A stretch of 64,000 nucleotides of DNA from Thereva unica. Lineage: Eukaryota; Arthropoda; Insecta; Diptera; Therevidae. Under the pieces are notes generated by a model that searched no databases, was not told the DNA's origin, and saw only the letters and a list, made by a program, of their open reading frames with translations. Positions 33,012 to 42,759 of the stretch are shown here, in pieces. Every line of letters begins with the position of its first letter. Positions within the stretch are counted from its first letter, which is position 1. The translations under genes and the position numbers were made by a program. The stretch covers positions 144,012,876 through 144,076,875 of the forward strand of contig OX465281.1 of NCBI GenBank assembly GCA_949987705.1, in the 5' to 3' direction.

Positions 33012-33415
33012 TTTCCGACCAGGGACTAAAAACGAAAAGTATTTTGTTCGTTTCCGATCAGAACGAAAACGAAAAATTTCGTTTTCGTTCTTTTCGTCCA
33101 CACCCAAAAAATATGTTTTTCGTTTTCGTGAACCGAAATGAAATAACGGTTAAAACCGGTTTTTTACTATTTTTCTAATAAAAGTATGCCAACATGCTTT
33201 TTTTATTTTTTTTTATATTTGTAAATAAAGTTATTATTATTATTCAAAATAAGAGAAAAAATTGTTAACATATTTTATTTTATAGTAAAAATATATATAT
33301 GTACATAAATAATTCAGCATTCCAAAATAAATAAAAATTTTAGTTAATTAAATTAAAGATATAATTCACAGGATAATTATTAATTTTAGTATATATGAAT
33401 ATATTTATATAAAAA

Positions 33416-34906
33416 TTAATTGTAACTATTTAATCTAAGAAGCAAGACATCTTCCAATAAATTTTCTGTTAAATTCGCCCTTTGACAATTTAAAATATAT
33501 TTCAGTGTTGAAAATGCTCGTTCAACACTCACTTGTGTCATAGGTAAACCAATAATTTGTTTTGCAACGTTATACAGTTCATTTGATGACGTTTCTTTTG
33601 CTGCCCAATATTTTAAGATGCACGTATCTCGCTTTTCGCGCGGTTCTTCATAATAACGATCTAACAACCATCGAATATCTGCTGTGTTATGAGGTTTTGA
33701 AGAAATATTTTCTTTTTGTTTTAAAAATTGCTCTATTTCATCTTCTTCTGTTGAAGTTGGCTCTAGAGATGGCTCTTCAACGAAGTTGTTATTTATATTT
33801 TTTAGAGCATTCCATACATATGAGATGTAGTTTTTAGCTATGTCAATTTGCGAAATAGATAAAACTACTTTGAATCTTGGATCAAGAAATATTGCTGACA
33901 TAATCACATCTTGATTAAATAGCGCTTTTTCCCTTTCGTTTAGGGATTCCACTAAATTTGTTGAAAATCGGCTACAAATTTTACTTGTTTCCATTTTGCA
34001 CTTCAGCCAAGCAGAATAAAAATCTCCAGCCAACAAATGCGTTGTTTGGAATAATTTTGCTGTTTTTTTCGCTGGATTTAAAACGTTACAGATGTCTTGT
34101 ATATCTGACCAATCATTTTCACTTAAATATAGCCCCTCAATGCTTCCGGCCATGTCTCTACAAAAGTCTTTCAATAGTAAGAGTCTTTCCAACATATCAT
34201 GGGTGCTGTGCCATCGTGTCGTGCAATCTATAATAGGTTTCTTAAGTTTCATTGTTTTAATTATAGTTAAAACATTTATTGTTCTTAATCTTTTAGTCAC
34301 CTTTCTAGCTCTAACTATTATCGCTGGAATACAGTCTCCTTTTAACTTTAACACATCATCCACGGCAAGCTGCAAAGTATGTGCAGCGCACCTTACACTT
34401 CGTAGAATGGGGCTACAGCCGGAATTTGCAGCAATGTCACCTATGGAAGCATCTAGTTTCGTAATAAATGAATTACTTCCATCTTGTTCTTCATTTTCTC
34501 GAATTTCATTTTCTTTTTCTTCATTTTCTTTTTCTTCAATTTCTTGTTCTTTATTTTCTTCTTCGTCACTAATAATATCGCGTTGCTGCTCTTCTAACAA
34601 ATTCACCGCTTTGAGCATATTTGCCCCATTGTCTGTTGTTATACTGAGTACTTGCTTCAGATCAACTTGATATTCTTTTAATACAGCCAATATTATTTTT
34701 GAAATGTATGAGGAAGTATGCCTTTCCTTCAATTCCCGCATAGCCAACGTCCTTAAAACTAGACAATTATTATTGTCAATAAATTGCACGTTGATTCCTA
34801 ATATACTTCTATCAAGTCTACTTGCTCCATCAACTTTGAAAGATAATAACTTCCCCTTTAATTCTGTCGTTATTTTTTCTTTTAAACTCAAAGCATTTAA
34901 CGACAC
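33416..34906 (-). pseudogene. hAT transposase, catalytic part
   Basis: 496 codons: LSFKVDGASRLDRSILGINV, ITTDNGANMLKAVNLL with a catalytic-type Asp, SVRCAAHTLQLAVDDV (the C..H region), CTTRWHSTHDMLERLLLLKD with the conserved Trp, and a C-terminal dimerisation region LPMTQVSVERAFSTLKYIL that contains the catalytic Glu. Between the Asp and the C..H motif lies a 30-residue acidic insert made of EEKENE-type repeats (about 34465-34570), which is unusual. The N-terminal BED finger is in another frame, joined near 34900. Confidence 0.88.
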
Positions 34907-35358
34907 ATTTTTTTTATATTTTCCGGGTTAATTGCGATTTTATTGTCTAGTCCAGCTATTATCGGATCTAAAATTTTTCGAAAACCCGAATCATTAAATA
35001 TGCTGAATGGACGGCCGTTAATTGTTACCAGTTCTGTACACGCTTCCTTCAACAAATCAGGAGTAATGTTAACTGAAATAGTGGTTTTTTGTTTTATAAC
35101 GACATCATCTAAGGTAGGTTGGATATTTAGCCGCCTTTTTTTAGTTGTTGCTGATGAATTTGACGAGGGCGGCTGTGATGAGCCTGCAGAAATGTTGTCA
35201 AAAATTTCTTTATGACAAGATTGTACATGTCGCTGCAAGTTTCCTGAATGATTACCCTTTATTGATGTGTTGCACTCTTTGACTTTACAAGTTGATTGAT
35301 TTGTTAGGGCATCGTAAACAAAACATTTTCGAAACGGATTCATTTGATTTCTTCCCAT
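34897..35358 (-). pseudogene. hAT transposase, N-terminal BED-finger part
   Basis: 153 codons from MGRNQMNPFRKCFVYDA: a BED-type zinc finger with CKVKECNTSIKGNHSGNLQR and HVQSCHKE (C-X4-C...H-X4-H-type), a Ser/basic linker, then TISVNITPDLLKEACTELVT and FSIFNDSGFRKILDPIIAGL. It continues in the 33416-34906 frame after a one-base-type shift inside an A/T-run (plus strand ATTTTTTTTATATTTT near 34910). Confidence 0.85.
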
Positions 35359-36156
35359 TGTAAAAAGGCTTAAAAATATTTTTATAAGTTTAAATTATAT
35401 TATCATTTTAAAATGTTACCTTTATATATATGTATAATAACAATTTAACAAGATTAAGACACAGAAACACAATAGAGACTGATACCGATAACTGAATGTA
35501 ACGAACTTGTGTAAGAAAATATTGGATGATCGCCTGGAAAAAATAATAGGAGAATACCCTGCATGTGCGAGCGATTGGTTGGCGACACTGACATATAGTA
35601 ATGGACTGCTAAATGAGCAAAAATCCTATACAAAAATATGGCACCAAAAAATATTGCTGTCTCGTTCCCACGTTAAATTCCAATTAACTTTAATCATCAG
35701 CGCATGTCAGCAATATAAACTTAGTTAGAAAAAAATAGACAGGTATAAGTTTTTGTTCTTCTGTCTTACTCTTGAGCTATTTTGAAAAGTTCTTTAAACA
35801 GGGGAAATAACCGTCACAGTTTTGAACTAAATACATTTATTTAATGAAAAAACTGCTCATAAATAAAAATGAGTGATGGATTTCTATGAATTATAACAGA
35901 CATCTTATTACTTATTTTCTCCTAAATTCGAAGAAATTTTTTTTTACATAAAAAACGTTTTCTTATTCTGGAGGCAAATGGTGCCTTCAGCATTGTCAGT
36001 TAGCAGTCCACTCCTATGTTTAAGTGGTTGGCGATCACTTCACCTTCGGTTCTCCTACTTTATAGCGGAGCACTAGTAATGAGTGCGAGTAGATACTTCG
36101 GTAAAGTAGTGGGAAATAGAAGTGGGAGCTTCCAAGGCCAACGTGAATAGAAGACC

Positions 36157-36275
36157 GGGCGCGTTCAATAATGCAGGATGCGTGCGCAAATGACTTATTC
36201 AGCAATTGAAAGTGTGAAGCTTTCAATGACTGAATAAGTCAACTGCGCACGCATCCTGCATTATTGAACGCGCCC
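36157..36275. mobile_element. 119-bp near-perfect palindromic MITE within the hAT
   Basis: GGGCGCGTTCAATAATGCAG at 36157 is inverted at 36256-36275, and the arms continue almost to the centre (GACTTATTCAG...CTGAATAAGTC). ACC lies on both sides (36154-36156 and 36276-36278), a 3-bp duplication as in PIF/Harbinger-type elements. It has no coding content. Confidence 0.7.
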
Positions 36276-36457
36276 ACCCTTGCATCCCGATACATAAAAC
36301 CGGTTAAAACCGGTAACCGAAATTATTTATTTCGTTTTCAATCATGAACGAAAAATAAAAATTTCGTTTTCGTTTCCGTTTTCGTTCTTATGGATTATTC
36401 GGTTAATTTCGTTCTTTCGTTCTCGTTTTCGTTCCGTTCTTAGTCCCTGTTTCCGAC

Positions 36458-37097
36458 ATGGGATTATCCATGCGGTTGTGCAGGGATAACATCTGAGCAG
36501 TGAAATCATCGAAAGACAAGTTGTGTTGTTTACAATCCATCATTTGCAGTATTAGTTCTTCATCCGACTCGCGACTTCGAAAATAACGAATGAACTGGGC
36601 TTTAACTGTTTCCCAGTCAGGATCTAAGAATTGGCGCCGAAACTGCGACCAGTACCAGTCGGTGGCTCGCCCAGACAACAATGAAGAAAAATGCCGGCAG
36701 ACTTCTGATTGGTGGACTCCATCATCGTGAGCCTTCAGCTCCACTCGGAACAGAAACTCCTCCGCCGACAACAACTTGTCCTCGCCGGAAAACTTTAAGT
36801 TCCAGTAGGTGACTGGTGACTTGCGGTGATGAGTCATAGCCAACGAGTCCCTCCTGTCGTTGTTAGGTGCTGGCTTAGCCGGAGGAAAGTACTGATCCCC
36901 GGTCGCACGATTGGGCACAGGAACCTCTGCAGTGCGTTGTCGCACCCGAAGCGCCTCGAGCTCCTGTCGTAACTGTTGGACTTGATCAAGAGAGAGGAAG
37001 CGTTGTCGTCAGAGTTGGAAGGGTCGGCTTGAGGCCCGCCAGGACGTTCGCTCCCACTAGGAGTTGGTGTGGTGTTCTTACCACTTCGAAGTTCCAT
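36458..37097 (-). pseudogene. Gypsy gag, N-terminal and central part
   Basis: Gag begins MELRSGKNTTPTPSG at 37097, shifts frame near 36950, and continues with VTYWNLKFSGEDKLLSAEEF, LLSGRATDWYWSQFRRQFLD, WETVKAQFIRYFRSRESDEE and LSFDDFTAQMLSLHNRM: the retrotransposon gag core. The hAT insertion follows after NRMDNPMSE. The apparent end of the frame at 36403 is hAT sequence. Confidence 0.8.
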
Positions 37098-37496
37098 TAC
37101 CTCTGAAACTCGAACAAGAAATCAAAAGAAAATTGCTTAGGAAGTCGGTTTCTAACCTTGATGCAACACTACCCGGTAAAAGTCAGTGTACTCACAAACA
37201 CAGAAAGTAGATAATAAATAATGGACTAATAAGATTAAATTCAGCAAAAATCTTCCAGGATGGTTAAAGCGAATCCCCCCACTGCAGGGTCCTTGGTGGC
37301 CGATGTCCCCGATGTCAATCTCTGGTGGCTATAAGTCACAGCCATCACCAAGTGTCATCGAAGACCCCGGAAGCACCTCAGGTCTACACCAATACCAAAA
37401 GACATGCGAAGAACTTCTCAACACGTAAAAAGGGAAAACTTCTTCAAAAAAATAATAAAAATTTGGATTGGTTCCGCTGTCCAACCACAACTGAGC
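37098..37496. other. Gypsy leader or flank, no supported gene
   Basis: Sequence upstream of the Gypsy gag. No primer site or LTR end could be recognised, and the frame at 37325 onwards is not protein-like. Confidence 0.35.
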
Positions 37497-38042
37497 TACC
37501 TCGCGGCAAATCAATCAGAAGGGGGGACAGACGGAGAAAAAATGGACTACCAGAAAATAAAGGAAAACAAAATTTGGTAAGCTGGATGGACGTTCAGGAT
37601 GTTCACGGGGCGCAGTGGCAGACGGTAAAACGTCTGTTACCAAAGACGGTTAAGCCCGTGTACCATCTTCACAGCCCACCAGGAAAAATTAATGGGGGAT
37701 CCTGCTCTCGGACCGACGCAGTGGCAAGCGGTTTTCCAAGCGATTCGCCAACCCTAGAAACAGGACAAGGGTCACCCTGACTCCACCTTCACGCATAGCC
37801 AAGCGACCACTCGCTTGTTAGCAAGCCGTGAAGGTAAGCAGGGATCGAAGACATGTCAAAAAGAATGAAGAAGCTACCGCGTTATGGGAAAGGAAGGCCT
37901 AAAGGTGAAAACAAAGAAAAAGTCACATAAAATTTGGACAATGAGTATCGAAGATAATCGAAAAGGAGATAAGGACTAAGGCTTCGCGGTACTACCTTAG
38001 CCCAGGCGAGCACTAGGTACTGGTGGTGAACCATTCATAAAC
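37497..38042 (+). repeat. LINE leader, copy matched at 49477-50028
   Basis: CCTCGCGGCAAATCAATCAG through GAACCATTCATAAACAAA is nearly identical in both places, with a small difference near 37735 and 49710. The 151-codon frame at 37325-37780 and its partner at 49415-49804 run through this and are not protein-like, so the block is treated as non-coding. Confidence 0.75.
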
Positions 38043-38300
38043 AAAACAAAAAAAGCAGTCTCGTTCAAACGGATAGTGAGTGCAGACGCAAAAATCGAAC
38101 CGGCGGAATTTATTAATCAACCAAGAGTTAAAAAAAAAAACAAATAAATTCATTCGAAGTGCAAATTAAAACAACCAAGTAAGTGGAGAAAAAAAAAGTT
38201 TTCTTTTTCCTTTTAATTCGGAAACAAAAGCAGCAACAAAAAGAATTTACTAGCCCAGCTTACAACTCCAACCTGCGATCTGATCGCAATCACCGGAGGC

Positions 38301-39713
38301 ATGGCGCCCGCTCCAGGGCCTAGCTGCAATCCTTTTGCTGCTCTGGATGATAGCAGAACAAAAAAGAAAATAAAAAAGCGAAAAGCAGCCGAGAATGACT
38401 TGTGGAATCCAACGCCAACAGAAGCCCAGAATTTCTTCGCAATTGGGCCGGATCCGAAGTACTTAACTGTAGAGCTAATCAACAGCGAAAAAAGAATCAC
38501 GGAACTGAATCCTTTCTTAGTACAGAAAACCCTCCAAATGTACTCCGGTAAAATCAAAAGTTGTAGAGCGCTTCGTGAGGGCAAATACTTATTACTTCTT
38601 CCGAATGAGCTTGAAGCCACGAAAATCATCAAAAACCTGCAAAAAATTGGGAACTTCGAGGCCAAGGCGACATTCTTTGATAAATTGAATGAATCCAAAG
38701 CTACCATCAGAATGCCGAACTTGAAGAACGTCACCGAAGAAGAGATTCTGGAAGGAATTAAATGCGATAACCCAAACGTGAAAGCGGTTAAACATTTCAC
38801 AAGAGTTATGAATAACGAGAAAATCAACACTGGGACGCTTCTTTTAACTTTTTCCACCTACCAAGCACCAAAGTTCGTATACATTCTTTATGAAAAAGTC
38901 TCTACACAAATATGGTACCCGGCACCTCTTAGATGTCGGCGATGTTTCCAGCTTAGACATCACGAAGCAAGGTGTAATGAAACGCCCAGGTGCCCCACCT
39001 GTAATGAGGTCAAAGCAGAAGGAGAAGAGCATACTTGTTCTAAAATTTTTTGCATCAGCTGTCAAGTAGAAGGAACTCATTCAACTCTAGACAGAAGCTG
39101 TCCTATCTTTCTGAGGGAAAAGGAAATTATAATGATCCAAGTCAACCAGCGCATCAGTCGTTTCGAAGCGAGAAAAAAATGGTTTGAGGATAACGCACCC
39201 AACAATGTCGAGGCCCTCCAAAGAGGAAAGGTGAATCCTTTACCAACTACTAATTTAATAACCCAAAACGCAACTACTAACAATAGCATAGGTACTAACA
39301 ACTATAATTTAGAAAACAAAAACTCTAGTAGTAACAGGTCCTGGGCCAATGTAGTGAGTCACAATTCTCAAACAACAAGACTTACAGAACAAAAACATTA
39401 AGACAACGTAGAAAGTATTATAAAAGTAACCAAACATGCTCAACAAAAAACTCTGACAATAACATCACCTTACCCGAATACACAAAAGACAAAAGTACAA
39501 TTCACAGCAGAGAACAAACCAACAAACAGTTTAGAACTAAACGCACTACTATCCCTCTCACCTAACACACTCAAAAACACTCTTGCAGCAGCAAATAATG
39601 AACATTCACCAATAAACACACCAACCAGAAAAATCCTATTAGAAACCGACACTGATTCAGACATGGAAAAACAATGCACTAATCGTACAAAAACTCACCG
39701 CAATAAACAATAA
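38301..39713 (+). pseudogene. LINE ORF1 (gag-like), internal stop
   Basis: From MAPAPGPSCNPFAALDDSRT. The core of about 60-215 has FNLVQKTLQMYSGKIK-like structure (NPFLVQKTLQMYSGKIKSCR) and MPNLKNVTEEEILEGIKCDN, an RNA-recognition-like region. Cys/His fingers follow at about 215-270: CRRCFQLRHHEARC, CPTCNEVKAEGEEHTC and CISCQVEGTHSTLDRSC. A TAA at 39399-39401 ends the frame at 366 codons, but the same frame stays open for another 103 codons to a TAA at 39711-39713, one base before the ORF2 start. The longer form is probably ancestral. Confidence 0.8.
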
Positions 39714-39714
39714 C

Positions 39715-40691
39715 ATGGCATACTCAAATAGTCAAAGACAGCAAAGACGTACAACCACCCCAAAAAACCAAAAATTTACAATAGTGCAGTGGAATATTGC
39801 AGGGCTCTACACGAACTCTGCCGCATTGGACATAATAATAGCGCAACACAACCCAGATATAATAGCACTACAAGAAACTCACCTGCCGCAAATAAATCAT
39901 GCAAACCTTCCAAAAAAATACCGACAATTTGACTTATATACTAATAATACGCACTCAACTAGAGTTAGTGGAGCTGCCATCATGGTTAAAAGAGGCATAG
40001 CAGTAGAAATACTAACAATAGCCAACCAAAAAACTCCTATGCTTGCGCTCAGAGTACATGCTGCCCTAACAATTGATATCGCTTGTATATATGTCGAGCA
40101 GGACGTAGAAAATATGATAGAGGAGCTACAAAAATTGACTGCCCCTCTAAGAAAGCCAGCGGTTATACTGGGCGACTTCAATGCACATCACCAGCTCTGG
40201 GGATCGCGATACAACACATCAAGAGGCAATCACATTACCAGATGGCTAGACAACACCGAATACATCCCAGCAAACATCATCTCGAAGTTTAGAGTGCTTC
40301 GAAAAATTCTCGAACAGGAAGAGAGCGAGAAAGAAATACTTTGAAATAAAATTACGGTAATATTTCGTTTTTACGAAAAAAAATCGAAATTTTAAAAGAA
40401 GAGAACCGCGTACAATACTAAAAGTAAAATTCGCCTTTAAAAGGTTTCGAGAATTTTTCGTTTTGGCGAAAAAAACGAAAGAAACTCGAATCGCTTTTGC
40501 GATTCGACCTAGCGGTCCTTTTCGTTCTTTTTTACTTCGATTTCAATTCGAAAACGGCTTCGAGATCGCAATTGTAGTTCATTTTAACGATTAGCTTTCG
40601 ATTCGATCTCAAATCATAATGTTTGCTGGGATCTTACTAAACGATGGATCACCAACATTGTTTACTACACGAAATACCTTGACCAACATAG
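39715..40691 (+). pseudogene. LINE ORF2, endonuclease domain (broken)
   Basis: ATG lies one base after the ORF1 stop, which suggests coupled translation. The AP-endonuclease has FTIVQWNIAGLYTNS, IIALQETHLPQ (catalytic Glu), GAAIMVKRGIAVEI, PAVILGDFNAHHQLWG (Asp/Asn) and, beyond the MITE at 40267-40630, LNDGSPTLFTTRNTLTNI. The SDH end of the domain is missing. After the LTR element the sequence resumes with IDL and then jumps to RT-linker sequence in another frame, so about 100 codons were lost. Confidence 0.8.
40267..40630. mobile_element. MITE with CCAGCAAACAT ends inside the LINE endonuclease
   Basis: CCCAGCAAACAT at 40266-40277 is inverted exactly at 40619-40630, and ATC lies on both sides (40264-40266 and 40631-40633). 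Taking out one ATC and the element leaves the LINE frame continuous (EYI then LLNDGSPT). Its interior has CGTTTT/AAAACG-rich arms and no reading frame. Confidence 0.75.
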
Positions 40692-41823
40692 TATCGCGTA
40701 TTTTCCTTTAATTTCGTGGATTTAACGTTTATTACTTTTTCCCGGGCGGGAACCCTTCGTAGGCCATGGAAGGCGACGAAATCTGTATACGAGATTCCCT
40801 GTCATAATATTTCTTTCCTTTTTTTTTTAAATAAACTGGTTTGCGGAGAGTGGAATAAAAAACATATCCTTTTTCTCAAATGCCTTACACATATAGCAAA
40901 TTGCAAATGCTTAGTAATTTATTATAATATTCACAACTTCTTAAAGGTATGAGCATCTTTATGCTACTTACTTGCTTCCCTACTTAATCCGGGCCCTTCT
41001 AACTAATAATATCTTTCCTAGACATGCAATTTAAATAAATAATACATTAATTAAGGGGAATAACTTAAAGACTATGTAAGCATGAATTTGACCAATATGG
41101 ATAATGAATTATATAAATATAAATATGTAATATAATAAATATAACAGAATAAATATAACTTGTAATAAGGTTCTTTTCTCTTTTCTATTATTTTATTTTA
41201 TATATATATGAATTAGTATGTTTCTTTCTTATCTGGTAGTCCCACGGTGGTTAGTTGTGCGGTGTCTGCATATGGCGTTGATTAATTTGCTTCCTCCAAC
41301 GGGTTAAGCTTTTATTAAATTCCATGTGTCTCCTTTCCCTGGAGCATTATATAATTAGGTACATTTTTTTTATTATGAGTGTACTACTCATATTTTTTAA
41401 ACTCTGACACTTTTATTTAGAGTAACTATATATATATATATTAAATGTTTTAAACTTTACTGAAATTTACTTTTCTAAATTTTACTTTTTTTTTTGTTCC
41501 ACTATAGGTCTATCCCCTTTGCAAGCTGGCACGAGAAGAAGGATCGGTTCTCTATTTTCTCGCCACGCGGCCTTTTTCGAAGACTCGGCATTCGAACTTC
41601 CGCTCTGTTTGAATCTTACAGGTTTTTAAGTGATTGGGTATTTAATTGTTAGGTCTAATTAAAATAAATTTTTTTTGTAATATTCATGTCTGATTTGTTA
41701 TCGATAAATTTTGTAATGTTCATACTTGTTTACTTTGAAATAATTTTGTGTTTTACTAAGATTTCATTTAGGGCTTAGGACATTTTTAATATTTTGCTTT
41801 CGTAGCAATTTTGATACGCTACA
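40692..41823 (-). repeat. 3' LTR of the AIG1-carrying element
   Basis: Long (1132 bp) AT-rich LTR, matching 44915-46048 throughout the parts compared. With respect to the minus strand it begins TGTAGCGTATC at 41823 and ends at 40692. Confidence 0.93.
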
Positions 41824-41834
41824 TTTCCTCCGAA
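41824..41834 (-). other. Polypurine tract next to the 3' LTR
   Basis: On the minus strand TTCGGAGGAAA directly precedes TGTAGC, the start of the 3' LTR. Short but in the right place for plus-strand priming. Confidence 0.6.
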
Positions 41835-41907
41835 CCTGGGGAAAAAAATTGTGCTTCGCGAATCCGTGTTAGTACAATTTTTTTTTTTTTTTTTTTGTAT
41901 ATTAACT

Positions 41908-42147
41908 GAGTCGGGAGCTATACGCTTGCCGTTCTTAATAACAATGGAAATACACGATTAAAAGGATTTATAACTTGAGTTGAGTCGGGAGCTCTACGCT
42001 TGCCGCTCTTAATAATAATTATTAGTTTTTTGTACATTAGTTGAGTCGGGAGCTCTACGCTTGCCGCTCTTAACAATAATTATTGGTTTTTTGTATATTA
42101 GTTGAGTCGGGAGCTCTACGCTTGCCGCTCTTAATTATAATTATTGG
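41908..42147. repeat. Tandem array, four copies of a 61-74 bp unit
   Basis: Units beginning GAGTCGGGAGCTCTACGCTT occur at 41908, 41982, 42043 and 42104 (spacing 74, 61 and 61), each followed by GCCGCTCTTAAT and an AT stretch. The first copy differs at two bases. The array lies between the captured gene's poly(A) and the 3' LTR. Confidence 0.85.
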
Positions 42148-42673
42148 AATGACGATTATAAAAGGATTATTAACTTGAAAAATATACTATTTAACAAATA
42201 CTACTTTTTAAGATCCTTTATGTGCCATTTACCAATATCCACCCCATTCCTATCTTTCAATCTATAACACAGGTCAGAAATCTTTTCAGAAACTGTGCAT
42301 TCATCGCGGAGAATCCCTTGGATTTGTCCGAAAGTACTTAGTTTCTTTTATATACTGTATATATGTGTATAATTTGGTAATCTCTTCATTATATATTTTA
42401 ATAAAATGACTCGTAATACATTTTATAGAGAAATTTAGATTTACTGATCGCTTAAAAAATGCCCTTTAAATACACGTGGATTCTACAACTAAGCAAAAAC
42501 TTTAAACAATAGGAAAACAAATTAATTATGAATGTTTTGTTTATCATTTAGTAAAATTGCTTGAAGCTACAAAGAATTCTAACTTTATTTTAATTTAATA
42601 AAAACAAATCGTTTGCATATGAAAAATACCCTACGCAAGTGCAAAAAATTTTATTTTAAAATTCTATGGAATC

Positions 42674-42674
<1 letters not shown>
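42148..42674. other. Element interior with no supported gene
   Basis: AT-rich, no frame of note. It lies between the poly(A) tract and the tandem array and is probably remaining retrotransposon 3' sequence. Confidence 0.4.

Positions 42675-42705
<31 letters not shown>
42675..42705 (-). other. 31-base poly(A) tract downstream of the AIG1-like gene
   Basis: A run of 31 T on the plus strand, that is A31 in gene sense, starts 54 bases after the stop codon. An ATTAAA hexamer, a known weaker poly(A) signal, lies 3' of the stop (about 42742-42751). Taken with the lack of introns this looks like the tail of a reverse-transcribed mRNA. Confidence 0.7.
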
Positions 42706-42709
<4 letters not shown>

Positions 42710-42759
42710 ACCTTAACCGTATTTTTTTTTTGATATATTAATTTGTAGCTAAATTAAAT

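Larger units (their letters stand above)
33020..36449 (-). mobile_element. hAT DNA transposon
   Basis: Terminal inverted repeats CAGGGACTAAAAACGAAAA at 33020 and ...TTCTTAGTCCCTG at 36449, with an exact 8-bp duplication TTTCCGAC (33012-33019 and 36450-36457). This is the hAT signature. Subterminal regions on both sides are full of CGTTTTCGTTT-type repeats. Total 3430 bp. It carries a BED-finger transposase on the minus strand, split by a frameshift near 34900. It is inserted in gag of the surrounding Gypsy and itself holds a 119-bp palindrome at 36157-36275. Confidence 0.93.
26919..37097 (-). mobile_element. Gypsy element carrying four nested insertions
   Basis: Gag, nucleocapsid, protease, RT, RNase H and integrase pieces occur in proper order on the minus strand from 37097 down to 26919. 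They are interrupted by a hAT element (33020-36449), a truncated LINE (31741-32745), a SINE (about 29584-30048) and an inverted-repeat element (27297-28665). Every one of these has a readable target duplication. Frameshifts occur near 36950 and 30772, and the N-terminal half of integrase is deleted near 28880. LTRs were not recognised on either side. The element is dead and old relative to its guests. Confidence 0.85.

Noticed and set aside
34092..34670. 192-codon plus-strand frame rich in Ser and Phe
   Set aside because: Antisense shadow of the acidic insert and surrounding hAT transposase.
37325..37780. 151-codon plus frame, and its partner at 49415-49804, as a gene
   Set aside because: Composition is not protein-like, the frames change at small indels between the two copies, and the region is a repeated LINE leader.
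38213..38857. 214-codon minus-strand frame
   Set aside because: It is antisense to LINE ORF1, which has finger motifs; the minus frame has none.
41908..42147. Tandem array as a CRISPR
   Set aside because: Units are near-identical including much of the spacers, and the genome is an insect.
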